DNA of 64,000 nt from Sphingomonas sp. AX6 (GCF_902506605.1 NZ_LR733979.1:1311711-1375710); one strand, 5' to 3'; positions 35,655 to 45,349 are shown, counted from the first letter of the stretch. Numbers and translations are program-made. Notes: generated by a model from the letters alone, not told the origin.

Positions 35655-36496
35655 GCATGAAGACGGTTTCGACCAACAAGGCGCATGGCGGGGTGCAGGG
35701 CGTCTATCGCCACGCATCGACCGCGACCGGCACCGATATGACTTTCTCGGTCTATGTCCCGCCGCACGAAGACGGCGCGAAGCTGCCCGTGCTCTGGTAT
35801 CTGTCCGGGCTGACCTGCACCCATGCCAACGTCACCGACAAGGGCGAGTTTCGCGCGGCCTGTGCCGAGCATGGCGTGATCTTCATCGCCCCCGACACAT
35901 CGCCGCGCGGCGAAAGCGTGCCCGACGACGATGCCTATGATTTCGGGCAGGGTGCGGGCTTCTACGTCGATGCAACGCAAGAATCCTGGGCGGAGCATTT
36001 CCAGATGCGCCGCTATATCGAGGATGAATTGCCTGCACTGATCGCCGCCGAATTTCCCGCTGCCGACATGACGCGCCAGTCGATCACCGGGCATTCGATG
36101 GGCGGTCACGGTGCGCTGACCATTGCTCTTCGTCATCCCGATCGGTTCAAATCGGTTTCCGCGTTCGCGCCGATCGCCGCGCCATCGCAAGTCCCTTGGG
36201 GAGAAAAGGCGTTGGGCGGCTATCTGGGCGACGATCGCGCGGTCTGGCGGCTGCACGATGCCTGCGCGATGATCGAGGATGGCGCGCGCCTCGCCGAACT
36301 GCTGGTCGATCAGGGCGATGCCGACCAGTTTCTGGCCGAGCAGTTGAAGCCCGAATTGCTGGAGGCGGCATGCAAGGATGCGGGCATCGACCTAACGCTC
36401 CGAATGCAACCCGGCTATGACCACAGCTATTATTTCATTGCCACCTTCATGGCCGACCACATCGCCTGGCACGCCGAGCGATTGAAGCAGGAATAA
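35651..36496 (+). CDS. fghA: S-formylglutathione hydrolase
   Basis: Serine esterase that splits S-formylglutathione into formate and glutathione, finishing formaldehyde detoxification. The 281-residue protein shows LPVLWYLSGLTCTHANVTDK near residues 36-55 (in pieces), FIAPDTSPRGE, the nucleophile motif ITGHSMGGHGALTIAL (Ser near 149) and the catalytic histidine in GYDHSYYFIATF. Normal length for the esterase-D family. Start codon overlaps the purU stop by ATGA. The tRNA-Cys gene follows on the opposite strand. Confidence 0.95.
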   Translation: MSMKTVSTNKAHGGVQGVYRHASTATGTDMTFSVYVPPHEDGAKLPVLWYLSGLTCTHANVTDKGEFRAACAEHGVIFIAPDTSPRGESVPDDDAYDFGQGAGFYVDATQESWAEHFQMRRYIEDELPALIAAEFPAADMTRQSITGHSMGGHGALTIALRHPDRFKSVSAFAPIAAPSQVPWGEKALGGYLGDDRAVWRLHDACAMIEDGARLAELLVDQGDADQFLAEQLKPELLEAACKDAGIDLTLRMQPGYDHSYYFIATFMADHIAWHAERLKQE

Positions 36497-36512
36497 GCTG
36501 CAGGAGTGGTTC

Positions 36513-36586
36513 TGGAGGCCCGAGCCGGAATCGAACCGGCGTGCACGGATTTGCAATCCGCTGCGTCACCACTCCGCCATCGGGCC
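36513..36586 (-). tRNA. tRNA-Cys (anticodon GCA)
   Basis: Minus-strand cloverleaf with acceptor GGCCCGA pairing TCGGGCC, anticodon loop TTGCAAA (GCA), T arm GGTTCGATTCC, discriminator T as usual for tRNA-Cys, and an encoded CCA 3' end. 74 bases. Confidence 0.97.
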
Positions 36587-36745
36587 GAGAGCGGCGCAGA
36601 TGGGCCACGTGGGGGTGCGGTGTCAACTCCCGGAAAGCGATAAAAGGCTGACGTCGCCCCTTGGCGTAGCTAGGGCTCACGGATAGAAGCACAAAGTCCC
36701 AATGTGTATTGCAACACTAACACAGTTATGCGACAGGGGTTGTCG

Positions 36746-37423
36746 ATGATCAGCACTGCCACCGATTCTACCCGAACCGCCACCCCGTTCGCGGCGATGC
36801 GCGATGCGATGGTGGTCAGCCAGCTGCGCACCAGCGCGGTCGACGACAAGCGCGTGATCGAAGCGATGGCGCGCGTTCCGCGTGAGGATTTCGTACCGAA
36901 TGCGGTCAAATCGCTGGCGTATCGCGATACGCAATTGTCGCTGGGCGACGGCCGCATGCACAATACGCCGCTTGCGACCGGGCGGTTGATCAACGAAGCG
37001 GCGATCCAGCCGGGTGATCGGGTGCTGCTGATTGGTGCGGCGGGCGGCTATGCCGCAGCGGTGCTTTCGCGGCTGGCAGCCACGGTCGTGGCAGTCGAGG
37101 AAGCGCCGCTGGCAAACGAGGCGCGCGTCGCGCTGAGCGGCTTCGCCAATGTCGAGATCGTCGAAGGCGCGTTGGCAAACGGTGCGCCTGGTCATGAGCC
37201 GTTCGACGTGATCATGATCGATGGCGCGGTGGAGGCGCTACCCGACGCGCTTGTCGAACAGGCGAAGGACGGTGCGCGCATCGTCACCGGGCTGGTCGAT
37301 CGCGGCGTGACGCGACTGGCAGCGGGCAGGCGCACGGCGGGCGGGTTCGGCCTGTTCGATTTCGTCGATCTCGATTGTGCGATATTGCCGGGCTTCTCGG
37401 CACCACGCGAATTCAAGTTTTGA
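36746..37423 (+). CDS. Protein-L-isoaspartate O-methyltransferase-like protein
   Basis: A 225-residue Rossmann-fold methyltransferase-like protein of the PCMT family. It keeps the front part (MRDAMVVSQLRTSAVDDKRVIEAMARVPREDFVP in pieces), LSLGDGRMHNTPLATGRL and a SAM-loop variant LLIGAAGGYAAAVLSRLA, then FDVIMIDGAVEALP. Compared with classical repair enzymes the glycine loop is altered (GAAGGY for GSGxGY) and the length is short, so repair of isoaspartate is uncertain. ATG at 36746 is preferred; 36728 is possible. It is 17 bases upstream of a tolC gene, a pairing that suggests co-expression. Confidence 0.82.
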   Translation: MISTATDSTRTATPFAAMRDAMVVSQLRTSAVDDKRVIEAMARVPREDFVPNAVKSLAYRDTQLSLGDGRMHNTPLATGRLINEAAIQPGDRVLLIGAAGGYAAAVLSRLAATVVAVEEAPLANEARVALSGFANVEIVEGALANGAPGHEPFDVIMIDGAVEALPDALVEQAKDGARIVTGLVDRGVTRLAAGRRTAGGFGLFDFVDLDCAILPGFSAPREFKF

Positions 37424-37440
37424 ACCAGGGACGTTCCGTT

Positions 37441-39006
37441 ATGCCCAGCCGGCTGTTGATCCTGAGCGCGAGCATCTTCGCGTTGTCCGCGCCGGCGATC
37501 ACCTTCGCCCAGACGATCCAACCGTTGCCGGTACGGCCCGCCCCGCAGCCGGTGTCGACGGTCGGCGAAAGTACGCTGGGCCAGGCACTGGCAAGGGCCT
37601 ATCGCGGCAATCCGACGCTGGCGGCCGAGCGCGCGAATCTGCGCGCCAATGACGAAAACGTGCCGATCGCGCGGTCCGCCGGCCTGCCGCGGGTGGTCAG
37701 CTCGGGCACCTATCTCGAAAATCTTCATGATTCGAGCAACAATGACAGCGTCAACAGCTTCGGAAACCCGGCGCGTCAGGTGACCGCAGGCGTCGATCTG
37801 ACCGTGCCGATCTATTCGGGCGGCGCGGTGCGCAACTCGGTGCGCGCGGCCGAAACTCGCGTCCGCGCGGGCCGCGCCGATCTGCGCACGGTTGAAGCCA
37901 ACATCTTCACTGACGTCGTCGCCGCGTACATGGATGTGATCCGCGACGAATCGATCGTCGCGCTCAATCAGCAGAATGTGCGCGTCCTGGACGTCAATCT
38001 TCAGGCGTCACGCGACCGGTTCGAACTGGGCGACCTGACTCGCACCGACGTCGCTCAGTCCGAAGCGCGGCTCGCGATTTCTCAGGGCCAGTTGCGCAGT
38101 GCGGAAGCGCAATTGATTTCCAGCCGCGAAAACTACATCCGCGTGGTGGGCGAAGCGCCCGGCGCGCTGGCGTCGCCACCGCCGCTTCCCGGTTTGCCGG
38201 GCAGCGTCGAGGATGCGACGCGGGTGGCGCTCGACCAGAATCCGGGACTTGATTCGATCCGGCTGGCGGCAGAGGCAAGCGATTACGACATCGACGTTGC
38301 CCGTGCCGCTCGCCTGCCGCGCCTATCGGGCTTCGTCGGGGGCGATTATAGCAATTTCCTCGGATCGCTGGGGTCTGGCACGGGGGTCGATATCCGTCAG
38401 GACAGCACGTCCGCGCAGGCCGGGCTGACGCTGTCGATGCCCTTGTTTCAGGGCGGTCTACCTGCCGCTCAGGTGCGACAAGCGCAGGCGCGCCGCAGCC
38501 AGACGCTGGAAATCGCCACCGAGGTCGAACGCGGCGTCGTCGCCCAGACACGCTCGGCCTTTGCCGTGTGGCAGTCGGCACAGCGCGTGATCGCCTTTTC
38601 GCAAGTCGCGGTTGATGCGAACCGTTTGTCGCTGGAGGGCGTTCGCGCCGAAAACAGCGTGGGTACGCGTACGATCCTCGACATCCTCGATGCGGAGCGA
38701 GAATTGCTCAACAGCCAGGTGACCTTGGTCGCGGCCCAGCGCGATGCTTATGTCGCCGGGTTCGCGCTGCTCGCGGCGATGGGCCAGGCGGAGGCGCGCG
38801 ACCTGGGCCTCGACGGCGGGCCGCTTTACGATCCGACGGTCAATTACAACCGGGTGCGCGGGCGGATTTCGGATTGGGCGGACGATCCCGAACCGGTGTC
38901 GGTCAGCACGACGACCACCGCGACGCCCGCGCAGAACGCGACCGTGGTCAACCAGCCCGATCCATCGACCATTGCCCGCCCGCCGGAAACGCCCGTCGGC
39001 GACTGA
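37441..39006 (+). CDS. tolC: TolC family outer-membrane channel protein
   Basis: A 521-residue outer-membrane efflux protein. Residues 1-23 are a signal peptide (ending TFAQ). Two homologous OEP repeats follow: the first starts LGQALARAYRGNPTLAAERANLRA and has VDLTVPIYSGGAVRNSVR; the second starts EDATRVALDQNPGLDSIRLAAEA and has LTLSMPLFQGGLPAAQVRQAQ. RFELGDLTRTDVAQSEARLA and NSVGTRTILDILDAERELLNSQ are typical coiled-coil motifs. A Thr/Pro-rich tail of about 45 residues ends the protein. It would form the outer duct for RND or type I export; no inner-membrane partner is adjacent. Confidence 0.93.
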   Translation: MPSRLLILSASIFALSAPAITFAQTIQPLPVRPAPQPVSTVGESTLGQALARAYRGNPTLAAERANLRANDENVPIARSAGLPRVVSSGTYLENLHDSSNNDSVNSFGNPARQVTAGVDLTVPIYSGGAVRNSVRAAETRVRAGRADLRTVEANIFTDVVAAYMDVIRDESIVALNQQNVRVLDVNLQASRDRFELGDLTRTDVAQSEARLAISQGQLRSAEAQLISSRENYIRVVGEAPGALASPPPLPGLPGSVEDATRVALDQNPGLDSIRLAAEASDYDIDVARAARLPRLSGFVGGDYSNFLGSLGSGTGVDIRQDSTSAQAGLTLSMPLFQGGLPAAQVRQAQARRSQTLEIATEVERGVVAQTRSAFAVWQSAQRVIAFSQVAVDANRLSLEGVRAENSVGTRTILDILDAERELLNSQVTLVAAQRDAYVAGFALLAAMGQAEARDLGLDGGPLYDPTVNYNRVRGRISDWADDPEPVSVSTTTTATPAQNATVVNQPDPSTIARPPETPVGD

Positions 39007-39093
39007 CCGCGTCGCTCGCCCGTGGTTGACAGCGCCGGGCTTCTGACCGAAACCGACGGCCAGGTGACGGTTCGGGCGATGAAGGTGCCGGAT

Positions 39094-39603
39094 ATGGGGG
39101 ATATCAGTACCGAGCGATCGATGGAGGACATCCTGTCCTCGATCAAACGCATCATCGCCGAGGAAGGCGATGTGGGCCAGCGTCCGCGCCGCCCCCGTGC
39201 GCCAGAGCCCGCGCCGATCGAGATCGACGAAGCCGGGGATGCCGACGAAGCGGTGCTCGAACTCGAAGACTATGCCGACGAGCCTGCGCCGACGAGCGAT
39301 GGCGAGCCCGCCACGGCCGAGCCCGAGCCCGAGCCGGAACCCGAAGCAGTTGCTCAGGTCGAACGTTCCCGTGCGCGTTCGGAAGAGGCAATCCTGTCCG
39401 AACGCACGGCTCAGGCGACCCGCGGATCGCTCGATGCCTTGTCCAAACTGATCGTGCGGCCACAATCTACGGGTTCGGACACGCTGGAGGGGTTGGTGCG
39501 CGACATGCTCCGCCCGATGCTCAGCGACTGGCTCGATGCGCATCTTCCGGAAATCGTTGAACGAATCGTGCAGCGCGAAGTCGAACGGCTGACCAAGCGT
39601 TGA
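39094..39603 (+). CDS. DUF2497/PopZ-like polar-organising protein
   Basis: About 169 residues. N-terminal ERSMEDILSSIKRIIAEE is the conserved PopZ helix that binds client proteins; the middle is a long Pro/Glu/Ala disordered region (about 27-110); the C-terminus LEGLVRDMLRPMLSDWLDAHLPEIVERIVQREVERL (in pieces) is the oligomerisation helix set. In Caulobacter PopZ forms the polar hub anchoring the chromosome origin. The ATG at 39094 has AAGGTG 6 bases upstream; ATG 39079 or GTG 39022 are longer alternatives. It precedes the LOV kinase on the same strand, with valS beyond. Confidence 0.85.
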   Translation: MGDISTERSMEDILSSIKRIIAEEGDVGQRPRRPRAPEPAPIEIDEAGDADEAVLELEDYADEPAPTSDGEPATAEPEPEPEPEAVAQVERSRARSEEAILSERTAQATRGSLDALSKLIVRPQSTGSDTLEGLVRDMLRPMLSDWLDAHLPEIVERIVQREVERLTKR

Positions 39604-39632
39604 AAAGCCCGTGAAGTTTGCGAATGAGGGTC

Positions 39633-39657
39633 GGAACTTGTGCAGGGTCGTCGGGTT
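39633..39657 (+). promoter_or_regulatory. Candidate EcfG-type promoter of the LOV kinase
   Basis: GGAAC (39633-39637), 16-base spacer, GGTT (39654-39657). If used, transcription would begin only a few bases before the ATG at 39667, giving a nearly leaderless message. One base off the CGTT consensus. Confidence 0.3.
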
Positions 39658-39666
39658 TCTGGCGGC

Positions 39667-41274
39667 ATGAATGACGGTAGGGATACGCCTGACGATCGTG
39701 ACCACCTGACCCCGCGCGGGCACAGCGAGGTGTCGAACGCTGCCGTTCAGGCCAATGACCGGCACGACATTTTCTTCGCGGCGGTCGATGCTACGCGGAT
39801 GCCGATGGTCGTCACCGACCCACACCGTGACGACAATCCCATCATCTTTTGCAACCGCGCGTTCGAGCGGATGACCGGTTACGGTCAGGATGAGATCCTG
39901 GGTCGCAATTGCAGGTTCCTTCAGGGGCCGGAAACCGACCGCGACGTCGTTTCGCAAGTCGGTGCCGCGATCCGCAATCGCGAAGAACTGGCGGTCGAGA
40001 TACTGAACTATCGCAAGAACGGTTCGACGTTCTGGAACGCCCTGTTCGTCTCGCCGGTCATCAGCGAAGAGGGTGAGCTGAAATATTATTTCGCCAGCCA
40101 GCTCGACATTTCGCGGCGCAAGGAAGCCGAAGAGGCCCTGCATCAGGCGCAAAAGATGGAGGCGGTCGGCAAGCTGACCGGTGGCATCGCGCATGATTTC
40201 AACAATCTGCTTCAGGTCATCACGGGGTATGTCGACATGCTCGACGCCCGGTTGGACAAGGAGGATCGCGTCGCCCGGCGGTCGGTAGAGGCCATCGCGT
40301 CGGCCGCCAATCGCGGCGCGCAACTGACCCAGCAATTGCTGGCGTTTGCGCGCAAACAGGAATTGCGCGACCGGTTGCTCAACATCAATACGTTGATCGG
40401 CGACTTCGAATCGATCGTGTCACGCAGCGCGGGTGACAAGGTCCGCGTCAAATACCAGTTTTCGGACGACCTCTGGAACGCCCGCATCGATCCGGTTCAG
40501 GCCGAAATGGCGCTCCTCAACATCGTCACGAACGCGCGCGACGCGATGTCCGGGACGGGCGAAATAACAATCGCCACCGGCAATGTAGTGTCCACCGTCG
40601 AAGCGCCACTGGCAGCCGGACTGGATCCGGGAGAATATGTCTGCGTTTCGGTGTCGGACACGGGTCTGGGCATCGACGACCATGCAATGGCGCAGATCTT
40701 CGATCCCTTCTTTTCGACCAAGGAAGTCGGGAAGGGGACGGGACTGGGCCTTTCGATGGTGTATGGCTTCATGCGCCAGTCGGGCGGCGGTGTATCTGCC
40801 GAAAACCTGCCGGATCGCGGCGCGCGTTTTTCGCTATTGTTCCCCCGCGCGCGCGGTGTCGTGGACATCGACACGGTGCAAAGCCCGCAGACCAGGGGTG
40901 AGGGCGAGCGCCTGTTGATGGTCGAGGATCAGCCGCAGGTCGCGGAACTCGGAAAGACGATCCTGGAGGACCTGGGATATGACGTGACCCATGTCGACAG
41001 CGCGAAGAAGGCGCTCAAACTGCTCGAATCCGACAACAAGTTTGCGTTGCTGTTCACCGACATCGTCATGCCGGGCGAAATGAACGGCGTCGAACTGGCG
41101 ACCAGCGTTCGCGGAGAATATCCCGATATCCAGATCCTGTTGACCACCGGCTATTCGGACCGTGCGCTCGATGCCGAAAGTCGGAATTTTCCGCTGGTCC
41201 GCAAACCCTGGCGCCGCGCCGAACTCGCCCAGCGCATCCGGACGCTGCTTGAGGGACCGAACGGGGTTAGCTGA
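39667..41274 (+). CDS. LOV-domain hybrid histidine kinase (blue-light sensor)
   Basis: A 535-residue cytosolic sensor. Residues about 35-150 form a LOV/PAS domain with GRNCRFLQG at 79-87, whose Cys82 is the residue that bonds flavin on blue light, plus NYRKNGSTFWNALFVSP. Then a HisKA dimerisation helix with GGIAHDFNNLLQ (His176), an ATPase domain (NIVTNARDAM, DTGLGID, GTGLGLSMVYGF) and a receiver domain with VEDQP and the phospho-acceptor Asp465 in FTDIVMPG. Start is ATG 39667; a GTG at 39640 is possible. It lies between a PopZ-like gene and valS; its output partner is not in the window. Confidence 0.92.
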   Translation: MNDGRDTPDDRDHLTPRGHSEVSNAAVQANDRHDIFFAAVDATRMPMVVTDPHRDDNPIIFCNRAFERMTGYGQDEILGRNCRFLQGPETDRDVVSQVGAAIRNREELAVEILNYRKNGSTFWNALFVSPVISEEGELKYYFASQLDISRRKEAEEALHQAQKMEAVGKLTGGIAHDFNNLLQVITGYVDMLDARLDKEDRVARRSVEAIASAANRGAQLTQQLLAFARKQELRDRLLNINTLIGDFESIVSRSAGDKVRVKYQFSDDLWNARIDPVQAEMALLNIVTNARDAMSGTGEITIATGNVVSTVEAPLAAGLDPGEYVCVSVSDTGLGIDDHAMAQIFDPFFSTKEVGKGTGLGLSMVYGFMRQSGGGVSAENLPDRGARFSLLFPRARGVVDIDTVQSPQTRGEGERLLMVEDQPQVAELGKTILEDLGYDVTHVDSAKKALKLLESDNKFALLFTDIVMPGEMNGVELATSVRGEYPDIQILLTTGYSDRALDAESRNFPLVRKPWRRAELAQRIRTLLEGPNGVS

Positions 41275-41313
41275 ACCCTTGCGCGGTGCGCTCGCGCGGC
41301 TAATGCGGGGGGC

Positions 41314-43992
41314 ATGAGCGAGCTTCCAAAGACTTTCGACCCTGCGGCCATTGAGCAGCGCTGGTATCCCTATTGGGAGGAAAAGGGCCTGTTCCGCCCC
41401 GACCGTCCGGGTGCCGAGCCGTGGACGATCGTCAACCCGCCGCCCAACGTCACCGGCAGCCTGCACATTGGCCATGCACTCGACAATACGTTGCAGGACA
41501 TCCTCGTCCGCCACGCAAGGTTGCAGGGCAAGGATGCGCTGTGGGTGGTCGGCACCGACCATGCTGGCATCGCGACGCAGATGGTGGTCGAACGCCAGAT
41601 GGCGCTCAAACAGCAGAAGCGCACCGATTTCACCCGCAACGAGTTCGTTTCCAAGATCTGGGACTGGAAGGAAGAAAGCGGCGGAGAGATCACCGGCCAG
41701 CTTCGCCGTCTGGGCTGTTCGATGGACTGGGCCAACGAACGCTTCACCATGGACGACGGCTTTTCGAAAGCCGTACTCAAGGTGTTCGTGGAGCTTTACA
41801 ATCAGGGGCTGCTCTACCGCGACAAACGACTGGTGAATTGGGATCCGGGCCTCGGCACCGCGATCAGTGACCTTGAGGTCGAGACGCGCGAGGTCAAGGG
41901 TTCGTTCTGGCAGCTTCGTTATCCGCTGGAGGATGGCAGCGGCTTCATTCACGTCGCGACGACGCGGCCGGAGACGATGCTCGCCGACATGGCGGTCGCG
42001 GTGAACCCGAGCGACGCGCGCTATACGGCGTTGGTCGGCAAGCAGGTGCGGCTGCCGATCACCGGGCGGCTGATCCCGATCGTGGCGGACGAGCATGCCG
42101 ATCCCGAACTGGGGTCGGGCGCGGTGAAGATCACGCCGGGGCATGACTTCAACGATTTCGAAGTGGGCAAGCGTTCGGGCATCAAGGCCGCCGACATGCT
42201 GAACATGCTCGATGCCGAGGCGCGGGTTCAGCAGACCGCGGACGGGCTGATCCCGTTCGAGTTCATTGGCCTCGACCGTTTCGACGCCCGCGCGCTGGTG
42301 GTGGAGCGATTGAAAGACGGCGGTTTCCTCGTCCCGCACGCCGACAAGGAAGGGGTCGAACACGACGCCGAGCCGCGCACGATCCAGACCCCCTATGGCG
42401 ACCGATCGAATGCGGTGATCGAGCCGTGGCTGACCGACCAATGGTATGTCGATGCCGCGACGCTGGCGAAGCCCGCGATCGAAGCGGTCCGATCCGGCGC
42501 CGTGCAGATCGTGCCGAAGTCGTGGGAAAAGACCTATTTTAACTGGATGGAGAATATCCAGCCCTGGTGCGTGTCGCGGCAACTCTGGTGGGGGCACCGG
42601 ATCCCGGCATGGTTCGCCGAGGACGGCACGGTTTATGTGGCCGAGACCGCCGAGGAAGCTCAGGCACTGGCGGGCGAAAGCGTGGCGCTTCGTCAGGATG
42701 AGGACGTCCTCGACACCTGGTTCTCCTCCGCGCTGTGGCCGTTCGCGACGATGGGCTGGCCCGACGCCGACGTGAAGGCGCAGGGCCGCTATCCCAACGA
42801 CGTGCTGATTTCCGGCTTCGACATCCTGTTCTTCTGGGACGCGCGGATGATGATGCAGGGGCTGCACTTCATGGGCGATGTGCCGTTCAAGACGCTGTAT
42901 CTGCACGGGCTGGTCCGCGCCGCCGACGGTTCGAAAATGTCGAAGTCGAAGGGCAATACCGTCGATCCGCTCGGCCTGATCGACCATTATGGTGCCGACG
43001 CGCTGCGGTTCTTCATGGCGGCGATGGAAAGCCAGGGCCGCGACATCAAAATGGATGAAAAGCGGGTCGAGGGGTATCGCAATTTCGCGACCAAGCTGTG
43101 GAATGCCGCGCGCTTCTGCCAATCGAACGGCATCGGCGCATCGACAACGCTATCCCCGCCTGATGCAAAGCTTGCGGTCAATCGTTGGATCATCGCCGAG
43201 ACGGTGTCGGCGGTGCAGGCAGTCGATCTGGCACTCGCCGAATACCGCTTCGACGGTGCGGCCAACGCGATCTATCAATTCGCGTGGAGCCGCTTCTGCG
43301 ACTGGTATCTGGAACTCATCAAGCCGGTGTCCGTCGGCGATCAGCGCGGATCGATCGATGAGGAGTCGAAGGTCGTCGCGGGCTGGGTGCTCGACCAGAT
43401 TCTGGTGCTGCTCCACCCGTTCATGCCCTTCATCACCGAAGAGCTGTGGCACGCGATGGGGGATCGGGATTATCCGATCATCACCGCGAAATGGCCGATG
43501 GTGGATGCAAAGTCGCTGGACGTTGCTGCGCAGAAGGAAATCGACTGGCTGATCCGGCTGGTGAGCGACATCCGATCCAGCCGTACCGAACTCAACGTGC
43601 CGCCGGGTGCGCGTCTGCCGCTGCATGTGCGCGACGCATCGGCGGAAACGCTGGCGCGGCTTGAGCGTCAGGGTGCGGCGCTTGCGCGGATGGCACGGGT
43701 CGATCTGAGCGATGGCGAAGCACCGGCAGGCGGCGCGGCGCAGGTGGTGGTGGACGAGGCGACGTTCGTCCTCCCGCTCGAAGGCGTCATCGACCTCGAC
43801 GCCGAGCGCGCACGGCTGGCCAAGGCGATTGCAGCCGCGGAAAAGGAGCGCGATGCGCTGTCGGGTCGGCTGAATAACGCCAGTTTCGTCGAACGCGCCA
43901 AGCCCGAAGCGGTGGAAAAAGCGCGCGCCGACCATGCCGAGAAATCGGAAGAAGCCGCCCGGCTGCACGCCGCACTGGGACGATTGGGCTGA
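41314..43992 (+). CDS. valS: Valine-tRNA ligase
   Basis: Class I aminoacyl-tRNA synthetase charging tRNA-Val, 892 residues. HIGH motif in [13 protein letters not shown] (about 46-58), editing domain with [33 protein letters not shown], the KMSKS motif in [16 protein letters not shown] (about 542-557), anticodon-binding helices and the C-terminal coiled-coil arm ([22 protein letters not shown] onward) typical of ValRS. It starts 39 bases after the LOV kinase gene. A bidirectional terminator lies just downstream. Confidence 0.98.
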   Translation: MSELPKTFDPAAIEQRWYPYWEEKGLFRPDRPGAEPWTIVNPPPNVTGSLHIGHALDNTLQDILVRHARLQGKDALWVVGTDHAGIATQMVVERQMALKQQKRTDFTRNEFVSKIWDWKEESGGEITGQLRRLGCSMDWANERFTMDDGFSKAVLKVFVELYNQGLLYRDKRLVNWDPGLGTAISDLEVETREVKGSFWQLRYPLEDGSGFIHVATTRPETMLADMAVAVNPSDARYTALVGKQVRLPITGRLIPIVADEHADPELGSGAVKITPGHDFNDFEVGKRSGIKAADMLNMLDAEARVQQTADGLIPFEFIGLDRFDARALVVERLKDGGFLVPHADKEGVEHDAEPRTIQTPYGDRSNAVIEPWLTDQWYVDAATLAKPAIEAVRSGAVQIVPKSWEKTYFNWMENIQPWCVSRQLWWGHRIPAWFAEDGTVYVAETAEEAQALAGESVALRQDEDVLDTWFSSALWPFATMGWPDADVKAQGRYPNDVLISGFDILFFWDARMMMQGLHFMGDVPFKTLYLHGLVRAADGSKMSKSKGNTVDPLGLIDHYGADALRFFMAAMESQGRDIKMDEKRVEGYRNFATKLWNAARFCQSNGIGASTTLSPPDAKLAVNRWIIAETVSAVQAVDLALAEYRFDGAANAIYQFAWSRFCDWYLELIKPVSVGDQRGSIDEESKVVAGWVLDQILVLLHPFMPFITEELWHAMGDRDYPIITAKWPMVDAKSLDVAAQKEIDWLIRLVSDIRSSRTELNVPPGARLPLHVRDASAETLARLERQGAALARMARVDLSDGEAPAGGAAQVVVDEATFVLPLEGVIDLDAERARLAKAIAAAEKERDALSGRLNNASFVERAKPEAVEKARADHAEKSEEAARLHAALGRLG

Positions 43993-44051
43993 ATCGCCAT
44001 TTGCCGGGTGCGCTGGCCGCATCCGGCATCCTCGCCCAGGCCCAAACGAAA

Positions 44052-44088
44052 ACGGGGCGCGGAAAGCCTTCGCTTTCTCACGCCCCGT
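44052..44088. terminator. Bidirectional hairpin terminator between valS and rplS
   Basis: ACGGGGCG (44052-44059) pairs with CGCCCCGT (44081-44088), and the inner GGAAAGC/GCTTTC extends the stem around a TTC-containing loop. It serves the converging valS and trmD-rplS units. Confidence 0.7.
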
Positions 44089-44121
44089 CGGCAGTCCCCT
44101 CCAAGGGAGCCCGTTAATCGT

Positions 44122-44523
44122 TTACTCTGCGGTCGCCTTGTCGGCGGCCTTGTCCGACGGACGCGGATCGCGGCGTTCGGCGATACGCGCCGACTTGCCG
44201 GTGCGGCCACGCAGATAATAGAGCTTGGCGCGACGCACGACACCGCGGCGCACGACTTCGATCGAATCGAGGTTGGGCGAATAAAGCGGAAAAACGCGCT
44301 CGACACCTTCGCCGAACGACATTTTGCGAACCGTGAAGCTCGACCCCATGCCGCGGCTGGAGCGGGCGATGCAGACGCCTTCGAAATTCTGGACGCGGGT
44401 ACGTTCGCCTTCGACGACGCGCACGCCGACGCGCAGCGTGTCACCGGCGCGGAATTCCGGGATCTGCTTCGATTCGTTGAATTTGGCGATCTGTTCTGCT
44501 TCGATCGTCTGGATGAGGTTCAT
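44122..44523 (-). CDS. rplS: Ribosomal protein L19
   Basis: 50S subunit protein at the 30S-50S interface. The 133-residue protein begins [24 protein letters not shown] and has [32 protein letters not shown] in parts and [22 protein letters not shown]. The C-terminal 15-20 residues are an Asp/Lys/Ala-rich tail usual in alphaproteobacteria. It starts one base after the trmD stop, so the two are co-translated. Confidence 0.97.
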   Translation of the reverse strand: MNLIQTIEAEQIAKFNESKQIPEFRAGDTLRVGVRVVEGERTRVQNFEGVCIARSSRGMGSSFTVRKMSFGEGVERVFPLYSPNLDSIEVVRRGVVRRAKLYYLRGRTGKSARIAERRDPRPSDKAADKATAE

Positions 44524-44524
44524 C

Positions 44525-45256
44525 TCATTCGTTCCTGTTTCGTCGCCGCGCACCAGAGGGAGACTGGACCCGAGCGCCCTCATGGCGCTCCCAAAGATCC
44601 GGCCTCCTTAGCCGTGTATCGACCGCTGCCTGGGCTTTACGCCAAGCGTCGATCTTCGCATGATCCCCCGATCGCAGCACTTCGGGGATCGTGCGCCCTT
44701 CCCATTCATTAGGTCGGGTATATTGCGGATATTCGAGAAGGCCGCTTTCGAAGCTTTCCTCGACACCGCTGGAAGCCGCGCCCATTACGCCGGGAAGCAG
44801 GCGAATGCAAGCATCCAGCAGGACCAGCGCCCCCATCTCTCCACCCGACAGGACATAGTCGCCGATCGAAACCTGTTCGATCGCGCGCGCGTCGAACAGT
44901 CGCTCGTCGAACCCCTCGAACCGGCCGCACAGCACGACCACGCCCGGTCCCGTCGCCAGCGCGCGCACGCGCGGCTGAGTGAGGGGATTCCCGCGCGGAG
45001 TCATTGCCAGGATCGGGCGGTCATCGGCCACGCTGTCGATCGCAGCGGCCAATACGTCGGCGCGCAACACCATCCCTGCGCCACCACCCGCGGGCGTGTC
45101 GTCCACCGAACGATGCTTGTCCGTTGCGAAGTCCCGGATCTGTACCGCATCGAGCGAATATCTCCCCTCGCGCAGCCCCCGCCCGGCGAGCGATATGCCC
45201 AAGGGTCCGGGAAACATCTCGGGGTAGAGCGTCAGAACGGTCGCGGCAAAACTCAT
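44525..45256 (-). CDS. trmD: tRNA (guanine(37)-N1)-methyltransferase
   Basis: Methylates G37 next to the anticodon to prevent frameshifting. The 243-residue SPOUT protein shows the trefoil-knot motifs [14 protein letters not shown] and [28 protein letters not shown] (in parts), plus [18 protein letters not shown] and the C-terminal [26 protein letters not shown] at 45256 fits homologues. The usual upstream partners rpsP and rimM are not adjacent; a divergent flavoprotein gene occupies that place. Confidence 0.97.
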   Translation of the reverse strand: MSFAATVLTLYPEMFPGPLGISLAGRGLREGRYSLDAVQIRDFATDKHRSVDDTPAGGGAGMVLRADVLAAAIDSVADDRPILAMTPRGNPLTQPRVRALATGPGVVVLCGRFEGFDERLFDARAIEQVSIGDYVLSGGEMGALVLLDACIRLLPGVMGAASSGVEESFESGLLEYPQYTRPNEWEGRTIPEVLRSGDHAKIDAWRKAQAAVDTRLRRPDLWERHEGARVQSPSGARRRNRNE

Positions 45257-45299
45257 AGGCACACCCCATTGCTGTCGAAACCACGTATTGCAAGACACG

Positions 45300-45323
45300 G
45301 GAACATTCCGCCGCCCAAGCGTT
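45300..45323 (+). promoter_or_regulatory. Weak candidate EcfG-type promoter of the flavoprotein gene
   Basis: GGAAC (45300-45304) and CGTT (45320-45323) with a 15-base spacer, one shorter than usual, 26 bases before the ATG at 45350. Confidence 0.25.
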
Positions 45324-45349
45324 GGGCATCCGAAACGAAAGGGTGGGGC

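Noticed and set aside
36690..36725. Possible palindromic operator upstream of the PCMT-like gene
   Set aside because: The GTGTATTGCAACAC stretch looks symmetrical at first glance but does not match its reverse complement well.
40834..43122. 762-codon minus-strand frame
   Set aside because: Antisense to valS and the end of the LOV kinase; no motif support.
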